From Symsagittifera roscoffensis (Eukaryota > Xenacoelomorpha > Acoela > Convolutidae), in contig NC_087069.1 in assembly GCF_963678635.1 (NCBI RefSeq), forward strand, positions 11,358,812 to 11,422,811: DNA of 64,000 nucleotides. The letters are read 5' to 3'. The notes under the pieces were generated by a model, which did not search any database, was not told the DNA's origin, and saw nothing but the letters and a program-made list of their open reading frames with translations. This document shows positions 23,099 through 33,640 of this stretch, piece by piece. The first letter of the stretch is position 1. Each line of letters opens with the position of its first letter. The position numbers and the translations under genes were made by a program.

Positions 23099-25463
23099 TC
23101 CTCCCCCCCCCCCCTGAAGAAGGAAGAACCGGAGCGAGCTTAACGGTCGGCCGCGTGACTTCACGGGTTGCGGTCCTGACAAGGGCGGATCGGGCGCAAC
23201 CGTCCTGTCCGTAGTTTAGCTTGACGATTCGGGCGAGAGGGTAGTACCCACGCGGACTATCGGGCTCAATCACCCACACGAGATCGCCTGTTTTAAGAGT
23301 GAAGTCAGAATGAGTGTGCCACTTGACACGCTTATTCAGCGAGGGAACATATTCTCGAAGCCAACGAGACCAAATCGCGTTAGCATATGATCGCACGTAC
23401 CTTTTCTTGTGATCGAAGTGCTCCCCGGGTAAAAGCGAAGGAAAGCTTGTGGCATGTTGTCCAAGCAAAAAATGGTTTGGGGTTAACGCTTCTAACTCAC
23501 GTGAATCGGTACTAACGGGAGTGATTGGCCTCGAATTCAAAGCTTGTTCAACTAAGCAGAGTGTTGTTCCTAACAACTCTTCAGTGACTCGCCTACTGCC
23601 TAGGATATCGTACAGCACACGCTTCACGCTTCGGACGAGGCGTTCCCAGGAGCCGCCAAGATGGGGTGCGCCTGGCGGGTTAAATTTCCAAGTAACACCT
23701 TTATGTGCAAAAATGGTCGGAGCCATGCCATTCCAGCTCTTGATGCAGGCAAGTAATTCCTTTTCCGCACCAACGAAGTTCGTGCCATTATCCGACCAGA
23801 TTGTGCTTGGCGTACCACGGCGCTCAACGAACCGTTCAATGCCCATGACACACGAACTGGTGTCCAGAGATGGTACAATCTCAAGGTGTACAGCCCTGGT
23901 GGTGAGGCAAGTAAAAAGGAATCCCCATCTTTTTTCCGTGCTTCTGCGAACCGGAACGTAAAGCGGTCCAAAGTAATCCACACCCGTATGATTGAAGGGT
24001 GGTTGCTTATATCCGAGACGTTCGACAGGTAAATCGGACATAATTGGCTGGATGGTGCTTGCTTTGCGTTTACGGCATGTCACACATTGATTTTCGATAG
24101 ACCGAAGTAGTCGACGCAACCCAAGTATTGCATATTTCATATTTAAAACGGAGCGCATGTAATCTAATCCTTGATGAAAATGCTTATGGTGGAGGCTGCG
24201 GGCCAACAAACGAACTAAGGTATGTCGGGCGTCGAGTATTATTGGGTGCTTAGTATCAAACTCGGTATTCACTAAGCGCACAATCCGTCCGGTGGAACGA
24301 ATGATTCCAGCGGGACCGATAAATGGCGAGTATGTGGCAATTTTACTACTATTCTTAATAGGTTTGCCAGCGGTGAGTGTTTTTAACTCAACGGGAAAGG
24401 ATTCCATCTGAGCAAGATGAATCAATTTGCTTTCTGCAATATCAAGTTCAGTGGGGTCGGTGATTCGTAAGTCCTTACCACGAAAATGCTTATGTGAAGG
24501 CAACATCCTCAACATAAAAGCGACTACTCGTTTATATCTTGTAAAGGAACTGAACCTTTCCCAATTGAACCCGTGTTCGGGTTGTTTGATTGATGTGACA
24601 TCGGTGACGAAGGAAGATGATGTCTCCAAGCAATTATCAACATCACAAGAAGGACCCTTCAAACGAATTTTATTGATTACACGTTCGTCGGGTATAAACG
24701 GCCAATCAGTAGTCCTGAGAATGCTCGGACCAATAACCCAGCTGCTATCCTTGAGGGCTTCCGAAAAAATCCCCCGCGTACCGGTATCAGCTGGATTATC
24801 GCCGCTCAGAACATGGCGCCACTCATCAATAGTGGTCGACTCGAGGATTTCGCCGACACGATTAGCGACGAATACAGGTAATTTTTCAGTGGAGTTTAGC
24901 CACTGCAAAACTGTTGTACTATCTGTCCACATAAAGACATGATTAATAGAGACGGTAAGGGCGGTCAGTATATCATCTTTTAGTCGTGTGGCGAGCAGAG
25001 CAGCTTGAAGCTCTAGCTTCGGTATAGATAGCACTTTCATGGGCGCAACGCAAGCTTTACCAAAGATGAAGGATATTTGAGTTTTATGCGATCTCGCGAG
25101 TCGCGCACGCAAAAATCCAACAGCACAGAAAACGTCCTGCGAGCTATCACCGAACATGTGGAGCTCAATTTGATCCACAGGCTCCGTGAAGTAACAACGG
25201 GGAATATTCAATTGCCCTAAGAGAGGGAGACCGGAGTGCCACTCGAGAAACTTATCTCTTATGTCTTCTGGCAATTCGTCGTCCCAACTTTGACCACTGA
25301 TTTTCCAAATATCTTTCAGTAAAAGACGGGCCCTAACTGTGTATGGAGCTACTAACCCAACAGGGTCAAACACAGAAGAGACGAAACTCAAGACGGTTCG
25401 TTGAGTTATTGCTTTATCGAGAGGACGATCCACGCCTCTGCTAACAACCAATGTGTCTTTCAC
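23099..25463 (-). pseudogene. pol: BEL/Pao pol, C-terminal part: Pao domain, RNase H, integrase
   Basis: An open minus-strand frame of about 800 codons, continuous with the reverse transcriptase frame upstream except for the stop at 25473-25475. In order: the post-RT Pao (peptidase A17 family) segment with FDPVGLVAPYT near residue 32; a retroelement RNase H region with FGDSS, KLELQ, WTDS and NPADTGTRG motifs (residues about 100-235); an H2C2 zinc-binding region (HHKHFH ... CVTCRKRK, about 425-470); an integrase core with GVDYFGP, WSDNGTNFVGAE and GGSWERLVRS carrying the D, D and E residues (about 495-610); and a C-terminal WSRWLREY ... GDLVWVIE region typical of BEL integrases. The frame ends inside the LTR. 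All catalytic motifs look intact; the defect is the upstream stop. Confidence 0.9.
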
Positions 25464-25472
25464 ATGGTCCCA

Positions 25473-26909
25473 CTAAAGACCTAAGACGTGTGATGATAGT
25501 TCGGCACCGTTACATATTTCCTTGATGGGTGAAGATGAGGTTTCGGATTCCTCGGGGTTCATTGCTGAAGTGATTTCATCAGCATTACTGACAAATTTAG
25601 TCAAATTAAATCCTCCCAATTTTAGTAAGGAAACCAAATCGCGACTAGTTTTAATTGCTTGGGTAACGTTCTCGAATGAATCCAAGTAATCGTCCATGTA
25701 AAATTTTTCATTTACGACTGAGGCGGCCTCAGGGTATGTGGACATATTATCAGTTGCTGTTTCTTGCAACGCGAAATTGGCGCACGTAGGCGAATCCCGT
25801 GCGCCGAATATATGGCGAGTGTACTGATGAACTACCACATCGGAAGTGGTATCCTCCCGCCACAAAAAACGGAGCGAAATTTGATCGCGGGCAAGGACTC
25901 CTACCTGGAGGAACATACCCTCTATATCCGCGGAGACGGCGTACTTGTGTTGACGGAATCGCAAAAGCACAAAAATTAAATTTTGGAGTAGGTCAGGACC
26001 CACCAATAAGGACTTATTTAAGGATGTGCCATGAAACTTAGAAGCCCCATTAAGGACTCGGCGCACCTTACCCGGCTTATTCGGATTTACGACGGGATGG
26101 TGCGGAAGATACCACTCGCGATCGGAACGCTTACGTGGATCATGTGGTTCGACGGTATCGACATAGCCTTTCCTAATGTCCTCTCTAATTGTTTCTGCGT
26201 ATCTTTCGCGCAGCTCAGGGTCTTTACTTAACCTTCTCTCCAATGATTTAAATTGGGCGAGTGACGAGTAATAATTGTTTGGTAGACTGACATTACTATC
26301 AATCCAAAGCATAGGCACAATGTATCTTTCGCCATTGTGAACGGTTTCAGAATTGAGGATGGATAAAGCATGTTTATCCGCGGCGGAACGGGCATCGACT
26401 TGTTTGAAAGCACCATACGATTCCAACTCGTACAAGGATTTTATCTGGTCGGTCAGAGAAGAATCTTCAATAACACACTTGAAACACGAAGAAGTAGAAT
26501 TACCGGACGGCGGCAACGGACCACTTAAGACCCAACCTATCGGTAGGCGAACGAAACACGGTGAGTTTTTATCATCTCCCAAGATGAACTCAATGGGTCT
26601 AACGGCGTGGTAGTAGTCTTGTCCGATAATAACTTCAACGTCCTCATAAGTATATTGAATGGGCTTAATAGGTGCTAATTGTGGATATTTATTCTGCAAA
26701 TCAGCAATATTGATTAATTTGGATCCAATCCGAATATTGTCTTTAACATATGCACAGAGAGAAAACACGAAATCACTATTATTCGGCTCGGAGGAAACTT
26801 TAAACTTGACCCTCTGAGTCTCAACAACGGTGGTCGAATTGAAACCACTAATTGACAAGTTAACGGGCTCCCCTACTAAGCCGAGACGGTTTACGAGTGA
26901 CAAAGACAC
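25473..26909 (-). pseudogene. pol: BEL/Pao pol, N-terminal part: protease C-term and reverse transcriptase
   Basis: The first 100 or so residues are the C-terminal part of the BEL aspartic protease (DUF1758 type, ending around LIGQDYYH-like VIIGQDYYHAV). The RT follows from about residue 220, with VRRVLNGASKF, LLVGPDLLQNL, VSADIEGMFLQV (first catalytic Asp), RHIFGARDSPTCANFAL and the YMDDYLDS catalytic motif. The frame ends in TAG at 25473-25475 and continues in the same frame immediately after it, so a single nonsense codon separates RT from RNase H and integrase. The protease active-site Asp lies in the preceding frame, so a frameshift splits the protease near 26895-26925. Confidence 0.9.
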
Positions 26910-27799
26910 CCAGGAGTCGATGCACTATCACAAAGAACCAACGTCAGGAGACTGGTTACATCCGAGGATACACCAAGTGTTGCAATTGGCAACAACCCTT
27001 TAGAAGATTCAATGTCAAGTACATCACTAACAGCGGCATGGGTGGAAGTGTTTGTATACTCCTTGGATTTGTTTGCTCCAGCCTTATTCGAGACATTTGA
27101 ATTTTCCTTCCGAGGAAATATTCTTTCGGCTCCATGGAGCAGAACATTATGTGTGCTATCACACTCTGGCTTCGGGCACTTTTTTGCTCTAGAACATTGC
27201 CGGAAACTATGATTGCCATTGAGACAAGCGAAGCAAAGTTTCTGTTCAGCTACGTATTTTGCTCGCTGAGTAGAATTCTTTTCCTTAAAAACAGCACAAT
27301 TCCACAATGCATGACTACCCTTACACAAAACGCACGGCGGAAACTTAGACTTATACTGAGCCTTACTAGTTACCTGGCTATTGGCTGCAAAAACTTTGGT
27401 TGTTTTTGGTTTAACCGGTTCTTCGTTTTTTGCCTTAGAGCTGAGTAAACGTAATCTTTCATGCCCCTCGGCCTTTTCTTTCAACCAGTTGTTAAAGTCT
27501 AAGAGTGTTGGTCGCTGCCAATTATGTCTAACAGTATGCATTGACCAAGCCTCCTTGAGGTTAGGCGGAAGTTTACTAACAGCTTGGTTTAACAGGTTAA
27601 CACTCTTTAGATCATCGTTGAAAGACAATGATTTGAAAACTGCTACGAGGCCAGATATGGCAGAGGAGAAACTAATGACATTTTCCGAATTGTGCAACTT
27701 AAGTGGAGGAAAAGTATTCAGCTTATCAAGATGCGCACCAACAATGGCATGTGGTTGCCCAAACTTCCGTTGCAAGGTGGCCAGTGCATCCTTGTACAT
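26891..27799 (-). pseudogene. gag-pol: BEL/Pao gag C-term, zinc knuckles and start of protease
   Basis: Contains the C-terminal part of the DUF1759-type capsid region (YKDALATLQRKFG ... HTVRHNWQRPTL), then Cys/His motifs of the nucleocapsid (CVLCKGSHALWNC, CFACLNGNHSFRQC) and a DUF1758 protease start with the active-site-like LCDSAST. It stops soon after that motif in a shifted frame relative to the RT frame, consistent with a small deletion. Upstream it is in frame with the preceding gag block; only a TGA at 27866-27868 intervenes. Confidence 0.85.
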
Positions 27800-27865
27800 A
27801 ACGCCACTATAACTAAACTCCGCAATTGCGGTTTTTGCTTTGCCTGTGACGAGCGTTTTTAAGTA

Positions 27866-28870
27866 TCACCGCAATTTCGTATCATTGGTGAGAACAGCGG
27901 AATCAACGGTGGACTTAAACTGACCAAACCATTCGTGCCAGTTTAACGGGTTGCCGTCAAACTGGGCTAACTTCCATTCAGGAAGATGATCTTTGCGGCT
28001 ATGCATTAATAATTCCGCCAATTCACAAGCGGAGAGAGGTCGATCCGATGAACAACCTTGGTTCGGATAAGCGGGAGACGGTGCGTAGTCTTCGTTGACT
28101 GGCTGATAACCAGTATTAGTTTGATTGACAAAATGCGGAACATGTTGTGGATGAACTGGGGGAGTATTAAAATACACAGTCCCACCACTAGCATACGGAG
28201 CGGCGGTGTTACACGATGGGACAATAGTTGTCACATTAGAAAAAATGTTTCCAGCATTACAACACTGAGCAGGCGTGACGATTGGAGTTGTAGCTGCCAA
28301 TCGCCTTAAGTTTGCATCACTTGTGTAGTAATCGTTGATATTAGGTGACACAGTATGCGGAACAAAGGGAAGATTATGTTGCGTCTGGACTGGCGCTGCA
28401 TGGCAATTAGGTGCCGAAAAGCAAACCGGCGTTGGGTTTACTCCAGAAGATGAGAAGCCAACGCCAGCAAATGCAGGCGACAAAGAAACAAAACCAGAAC
28501 CGGGTTGGGCCGGTAACATTGGGACAGGTAATGATTCCGGTTGCGCGATGGCAAAACTACCATTAGTTATGTTTGAACTCATGGTCTGTAAGGGAACAGC
28601 AGACGGTGGTGGTAAAACGTGTGCACTAGAATGCATTTTGTTAACTGGGAATGGAACAGAGGCTGGGAATGAAACAGAAGCTTGCAATGGCAAAAGGCTT
28701 GCACTGCCAAATTGAGGCATAGCCCGATGTCCAGAACTATGGATTCCAGGGTCACTCAATGCTGTGTGCTCATGGTTATGACTATTACTGGTGAGCAAGG
28801 AGGGCGGAAGTCGTCGGTCCTGACGAAATGGGTACATGAGTGAAGGCCTGCAAACCTGGCGCACTAGCAA
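27866..28870 (-). pseudogene. gag: BEL/Pao gag, proline/serine-rich middle and DUF1759 start
   Basis: A long low-complexity P/S/N/Q-rich linker followed by LPEWKLAQFDGNPLNWHEWF, the characteristic start of the BEL capsid (DUF1759) domain. It is in a different frame from the N-terminal gag block, overlapping it at 28785-28870, so a single-base indel or a programmed shift in that overlap must connect them. It ends at TGA 27866-27868, after which the same frame reopens. Confidence 0.8.
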
Positions 28871-29756
28871 CGTCGGGAGGTGCTTGTGAACTAACAGAGT
28901 CTACCCAATCATTAGTTCGATCGGTTGCTACCTTTGAAATAGGTTGACTTACTCCTGTTAAGTTACTTTCCGCTACCTTCTCGCTAACCTCAGATGAACT
29001 GTCCTCAAGTTCAAACGCTTTCAATTCCATTTCAATTAGTTGCTTTTTATGATTTTCAGCCAATTGCTCTAGTTCCAGCTGACTTTGTTCGAACTTAAGA
29101 CGGTTCTCTTGCTCTTTAAGTCTTAAAGATACTTGATACTGCCTTTCCAGCTCCTCATGGCGTAGTTTTACTAAAGCTAACTCATGCCGTTTCTCACTTG
29201 ATGACATAGTGCGAACAGTCGACGTATGACGAGTGGAAGCAGATTTATCAGACTTATGTGAGTCAAGCTTTCTACTATCCTTAGGCTTATTAGAGACCTT
29301 AGACCTGTTTTCAGATATTCGTGCTACTGAATCACTTGTTTTGTGCGAGCGTGAGGATGTCTCAGACCTAGTTTGTTGTAAAGATCCCTTGCTCCCTGTA
29401 ATGCCGGCTGCTGGAAATGACGAAGGTTCAAGGCTCATCTTGTAACTCTGAGCTTCGTGCATTACTTTATCGTTCATTTCGGTTACTTTCTTAAGCCAAA
29501 GGTCTTGCTGAGCAATAATTTTTTCAGGATTTTCCGTTTTTCCAGCTAACCTTATTAATTGCTCATTGACGTCGAAAGCTTTTTCCAACGCAATTTTACA
29601 TTTGTAAACAGCATTATCAATTTTTGTTGTGCGACTATTATTCTCAATATACTCAAGTAATAATGAGTGACCTTTAAGCAGCTCATTTTCTAGATTTAGA
29701 CGGGTTTCGAATAACTTGCGTTTTTCACAAATTGACAATATTCTACGGTTGCTCAC
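28785..29756 (-). pseudogene. gag: BEL/Pao gag, N-terminal coiled-coil region
   Basis: 323 codons with two strongly charged helical regions (about residues 10-110 and 185-250, Glu/Lys/Leu rich, for example LRHEELERQY and LKEQENRLKF), predicted coiled coils as usual for BEL gag N-termini. The frame is preceded directly by a stop codon, and the expected initiator position reads GTG; the first in-frame ATG is near residue 94. Either the start codon mutated from ATG or gag is expressed by another route such as splicing from the upstream ORF. Confidence 0.8.
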
Positions 29757-29812
29757 TTATAGAAAACAATCAATAAAATGAGATACTGTTTTGGTACGTA
29801 ATTAAATTTGCA

Positions 29813-30456
29813 TTAGTAAATCAACATTAGCTTACAAGACGGGGGAACTTGACGTCTCAAAGCTTCTACCTGAAGCCTATTTCTTATAGCTTTCCGAGCT
29901 TTGAGGGGTAAGCGGTTTCGCTTCTTACGTGTCTTAAGGATGTTAAGATTAGCGCTATAACGCCTTAGAAGGAGGAGAGTCTTTAACTCAAGGGAAGGAG
30001 GCTGGTGAAGCTCTTTGTACTTCTCAAGTAGTACCTGGTCCTTAGCCTTACGCTTAGATTAAAGTCTTTAACGACGTTGTGAACGAGAATACCTGTTGAA
30101 CCTAAACTTTCCTCTATATCCTCGGTTCCTTTCCGTCTACAGTATACGATCGCACAAAGGTTTGTCCTATACCTTAATAACAAATTGACAAGTTGCTCAC
30201 TACTCAGCTTGCGGTTATTGTTGCTGCGGTGCCTACTTATCGAGTTATTAATGGCGTCGTGCCAAGTTACAAGGTCGTTACGGTGCGACAAGTAATGATG
30301 AAGGTAGTACTGTATTGTTTTCTGAGAGTCCCTAGCGTTAAAGTTCAAACTTAAACCTGGCTTCGTAAAGCAAGTATCTTTGTCGCGCTTCTGGGACGGA
30401 GCGGGAAGTTTTCGGAGCGCGTGATCCAAAGAACTAGCTCCTAGAATGAATACCAT
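29813..30456 (-). pseudogene. Extra ORF upstream of gag in the BEL element (broken)
   Basis: The frame from ATG 30456 encodes a compact domain starting MVFILGASSLDHALRKL, with a later hydrophobic strand and the motif LVTWHDAINNSI (residues about 62-73 from this ATG), then LCAIVYCRRKG. Near 30050-30065 the conserved-looking reading shifts frame into a Lys/Arg-rich tail (RKAKDQVLLEKYKELHQPP ... KTRKKRNRLPLK) that stays open to TAA at 29813-29815, 57 bp before gag. The two parts read as one protein of about 210 residues with a basic C-terminus, broken by one frameshift. I do not recognise the family. The GASS(L) and HDAINNS pattern could recall blocks I and III of SGNH/GDSL hydrolases, but that is speculative. 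Confidence 0.5.
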
Positions 30457-30522
30457 ACACTTAGGGGACCTATGCGACGGCTTCGTTATACGCTTAAGTA
30501 CCAATGGGGTTGGAAAATTAAG

Positions 30523-30822
30523 TAGGTCGGTTGAACTCCAACAACACACACGGAGTAAACCTGAGGATGAAAGAATTCAACTTAACTCACTTAATATCAC
30601 CGTACCTGACCACTTAACTTTACTGTCACGCAACGAAGTCAATAATCTGACGGGCTGAAACGGCTTTGTTTTACTCGCAGCGAACTTGCTTTCAGTTTCA
30701 CCAATGGTGGGTGGGGGATCAGGCAAATTGGTTAAGTTCCAACAACACACGCGGAAGAAACCTGAGGATGAAAAAACTCAACTTAATTTGCCTGATAATT
30801 CGCTACCAGACCACTTAACCTA
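30523..30822. repeat. Direct duplication of ~95 bp in the BEL leader
   Basis: About 30523-30618 and 30729-30822 share 'tccaacaacacac', 'cggagtaaacctgaggatga' with changes, 'tcaacttaa' and 'gaccacttaac'. They lie just 5' of the extra ORF on its coding strand. Diverged at several positions. Confidence 0.75.
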
Positions 30823-31404
30823 AGGTTGGTGTCATCTTACAGCACAGTTTCGCAGAATTCTGGAGACGTTTTGAGGACTTTTTGGCAATTTTTTTTTACT
30901 TTTTATACAAAATTTTTCAGAAAATTTTGGTCAGCAGGTTCGAGTCATAAACCAATCCAAAACTAGTCCAGTACCTCTTGTCTATGTTCCGATTTCACTG
31001 ATTAATATTCCGTTCACATATATCCAAAAAATTTTTGGTATCGAGAAAAAATGTCAAGTCAGTTTGTCTATGTACCGACTGTAAGATATTTCAGTTCAAC
31101 GGAACTGTCCAAAAATTTTGGGTATTGAGAAAAATTACCGGGGGCTAGCTTGCAGAAAAATTTCTCAAGATGTATGACAGCGTATAAAATTTTATAGCAC
31201 AATATGAGAGTTTTAAACTAGTCGAGTCTTACAGTTTTAATTGGAGATTGGCGACACCGGTTTTGGATTATGAAACTATCGGCCAGACGCAGAGAAGTTG
31301 TTCCATGATTGCTTCTATCACTTCCACAAAACGTCTGTAGCTGGCCTGCACTTGTCCAACTGCACTCTTTCGGTCCTTTCAACACTCTGACCAAAGGATG
31401 CGGA

Positions 31405-31615
31405 CAGGGTGGACTGAGTCGTTTCGAGACCGGGTGGACACACTCAAGTCCGGAAGAATACACTCGTGTCCGCGAAATTCTTGTCACACTCGTGTCCGCG
31501 AATACACTCGTGTCCGCGAAGAATACACTCGTGTCCGCGACAGGGTGGATTGAGTCGTTTCGAGACAGGGTGGACACACTCAAGTCCGGAAGAATACAAC
31601 CGTGTCGGCGAAACT
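31405..31615. repeat. Tandem repeats in the BEL 5' leader
   Basis: A ~72-bp unit starting 'cagggtgga' occurs at 31405 and 31541. Between and within them a ~17-bp unit 'acactcgtgtccgcgaa' is repeated about four times. Being next to the primer binding site, these lie in the untranslated leader where packaging signals usually reside; a role is only possible, not shown. Confidence 0.8.
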
Positions 31616-31640
31616 TCTTTCGAGAGGGAACTATCAACAA

Positions 31641-31659
31641 GGTCCCTTGTGGGGCGCCA
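31641..31659 (-). other. Primer binding site, tRNA-Lys-like
   Basis: On the sense strand TGGCGCCCCACAAGGGAC begins 5 nt after the 5' LTR. It matches the tRNA-Lys-type primer site known from lentiviruses at about 15 of 18 positions as I recall that sequence. TGG pairs with the CCA end of the tRNA. Confidence 0.65.
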
Positions 31660-31664
31660 AAATA

Positions 31665-32119
31665 TGCTCGCTAATCTCCAAACGAAAATAATTGAATCCA
31701 AATTCGTAAATTAATAAGAGATATTTATCGGTAAATAACTCAAGCAATAGATAAATTTCGGTATTTTTCTATTGATCAGGACATCATACAACATTTTTAG
31801 CATCTGTCCGTTTTTGGTACAAATCGGCGCAAGCTAGCCACAAGAACCGGTCGGTAATGTCCTTGAGACAAATTGCTCTTTTTGGCGGTCAACCTTAATC
31901 AAGGCTGAACCGAATTAGAACCAAAAAACAGTTAAAATAGGAAGTAACCCCCGTTTTTAGTATATTAATACATGGGCAGGTGGGGGACTCGAACCTACGT
32001 CAACTGTTATTTCACACATATAATCGGCGTTACCTTACTTTGTCTTAGTCCGCTTGGCCAACTGTGCTTATTTTATATGCATCTATACTCTTGTTTTATT
32101 CTACATTTGCATTGCAACA
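31665..32119 (-). repeat. BEL/Pao LTR shared by two elements
   Basis: A 455-bp LTR serving as 5' LTR of the full element and 3' LTR of the truncated copy at 32120-32714. It differs from 22645-23098 only in 'ccaaattcg' versus 'cctattcg' and one C/G change. It contains the same tRNA-like A and B boxes at 31974-32067. Confidence 0.9.
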
Positions 32120-32714
32120 TCCTGCCCCCCCCCCTGAAGAAGGAAGAACCGGAGCGAGCTTAACGGTCGGCCGCGTGACTTCACGGGTTGCGGTCCTGAC
32201 AAGGGCGGATCGGGCGCAACCGTCCTGTCCGTAGTTTAGCTTGACGATTCGGGCGAGAGGGTAGTACCCACGCGGACTATCGGGCTCAATCACCCACACG
32301 AGATCGCCTGTTTTAAGAGTGAAGTCAGAATGAGTGTGCCACTTGACACGCTTATTCAGCGAGGGAACATATTCTCGAAGCCAACGAGACCAAATCGCGT
32401 TAGCATATGATCGCACGTACCTTTTCTTGTGATCGAAGTGCTCCCCGGGTAAAAGCGAAGGAAAGCTTGTGGCATGTTGTCCAAGCAAAAAATGGTTTGG
32501 GGTTAACGCTTCTAACTCACGTGAATCGGTACTAACGGGAGTGATTGGCCTCGAATTCAAAGCTTGTTCAACTAAGCAGAGTGTTGTTCCTAACACCTCT
32601 TCAGTGACTCGCCTACTGCCTAGGATATCGTACAGCACGCGCTTCACGCTTCGGACGAGGCGTTCCCAGGAGCCGCCATGATGGGGTGCGCCTGGCAGGT
32701 TAAATTTTCAAGTA
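32120..32714 (-). mobile_element. Truncated second BEL/Pao copy (integrase C-terminus)
   Basis: Near-identical to 23099-23703 (a handful of substitutions and a shorter C run, 10 versus 12). It encodes the last part of the integrase, from the GGSWERL motif region onward, and runs straight into the shared LTR. Homology ends abruptly at about 32714 in AT-rich simple sequence, so everything 5' of this point in the copy is missing. Confidence 0.9.
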
Positions 32715-32895
32715 TATAAATATATGTGTGTGTGTGTATTTCTATATAGATAGATATGTAGATAGATTTATATATATAAATACATATAAATAATTGTATA
32801 AATAATTATGTTTACTTTATAAATAAGTAGAAATATTTGTATGAATATTTAAGTTGATGTTATATATAAAAATAAATATGTAGATAATTATGTTC
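32715..32895. repeat. TA/TG-rich simple sequence at the truncation point
   Basis: Runs of 'tatata', 'tgtgtgtgtgtg' and 'gatagatatgtagatag' begin exactly where BEL homology stops, suggesting the truncation occurred at or created this simple-sequence stretch. Confidence 0.7.
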
Positions 32896-32899
32896 TGGA

Positions 32900-33640
32900 G
32901 TTTTTTATTCCAACCACTCAAGCAAGCTCTTTTTCTTTGCTGAATTCTGACACATCCTTTTCTTTGCGGTATTTCTTCATTCGCTATGGCGCCTCTATCA
33001 TCCCATAGATATACCGTAGCTCCTCGCCGTTCTCGATTATTTTTGTTGCATGAAACCAATGTGGTAATGAACATGTTCAGATTGCTTCTTGACCGAATTA
33101 CGACTTGGAAGTGTGTTAGGGGTGTCCACGTCATTAATATATGAAAAAGGAACATCGACACGCTCCGAAGCATCAATAACATTTTTTCTATTCATCAAGA
33201 AAAAGTAGGGATTGTCGTCTAGTGCATTTCCTGGATCAAAACGTTTTTCTATATAGCACACAATAAAGTCATTCTTGCTGAAACCACGGCGAGCGAAAAG
33301 TCCGTTATCAGTAAATTCGAAACAGATTCGCCCATTTCAAGATCCTCAAGATCTTTGTCAAGATAATTATGGAAATTGTTTCTCGAATCATCGATTTCAA
33401 TATCCATGATCAGCTCACAATGATTACGTAGGAGGCTCAAAAAAGATTCCCAGGCGATTCGGATGGCTAAGACGGCAAAACCACATGCCACATCGATTCT
33501 CTGGTCTTTTACGATGTCGGAAACAATTCTGGGGTCGTAGATTTTTTATGGATGGCGAAGTACACCTTGAAGAGATTGGAAACTGCAGTAATGCAAAACT
33601 CGTCCACAAATGAGCCATTCGTGCCGATCTTTGTAGCACT
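32900..33640 (-). pseudogene. Broken SET-domain-like coding segment
   Basis: On the minus strand, adjacent frames give LFARRGFSKNDFIVCYIEK (about 33296-33238), NPYFFLMN, VIDASERVD (about 33155-33181) and INDVDTPNT. The order matches the SET lysine methyltransferase fold: G-x-FA-x-R-x-(F/I)-x-K-x-DF-(I/V)-x-Y, then ID(A/G), then the INHS-xxPN motif. Here the His of INHS reads D, so catalysis would be impaired. Upstream, RIDVACGFAVLAIRIAWESF is open in another frame. At least two frameshifts are needed, near 33260-33300 and 33050-33150. No introns are evident, so a processed or transposon-carried copy is possible. Family assignment is by motif pattern only. Confidence 0.4.

Larger units (their letters stand above)
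22645..32119 (-). mobile_element. BEL/Pao LTR retrotransposon, full length but inactivated
   Basis: A minus-strand element of about 9.5 kb, ordered 5' LTR (31665-32119), primer binding site, leader, extra ORF, gag, protease-RT-RNase H-integrase, purine-rich tract, 3' LTR (22645-23098). The LTRs start TG and end CA and differ by about three changes over 455 bp, so insertion or homogenisation is recent. The coding region nevertheless has several breaks: frameshifts in the extra ORF, in gag near 28785-28870 and after the protease active site near 26900, in-frame stops at 27866-27868 and 25473-25475, and no ATG where gag should start. It is therefore unlikely to move on its own. BEL/Pao elements make virus-like particles and integrate cDNA copies. 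Confidence 0.92.

Noticed and set aside
23449-24942. Plus-strand open frames of 170 and 171 codons
   Set aside because: Antisense shadows of the BEL integrase and RNase H; the minus-strand frame has all the catalytic motifs.
28335-28715. Plus-strand 126-codon frame, Gly/Glu-rich
   Set aside because: Antisense of the P/S-rich gag linker.
31218-31714. Open frames with repeated 'ADTSVF' or 'RIHSCPR'
   Set aside because: Translations of the tandem repeats in the BEL untranslated leader.
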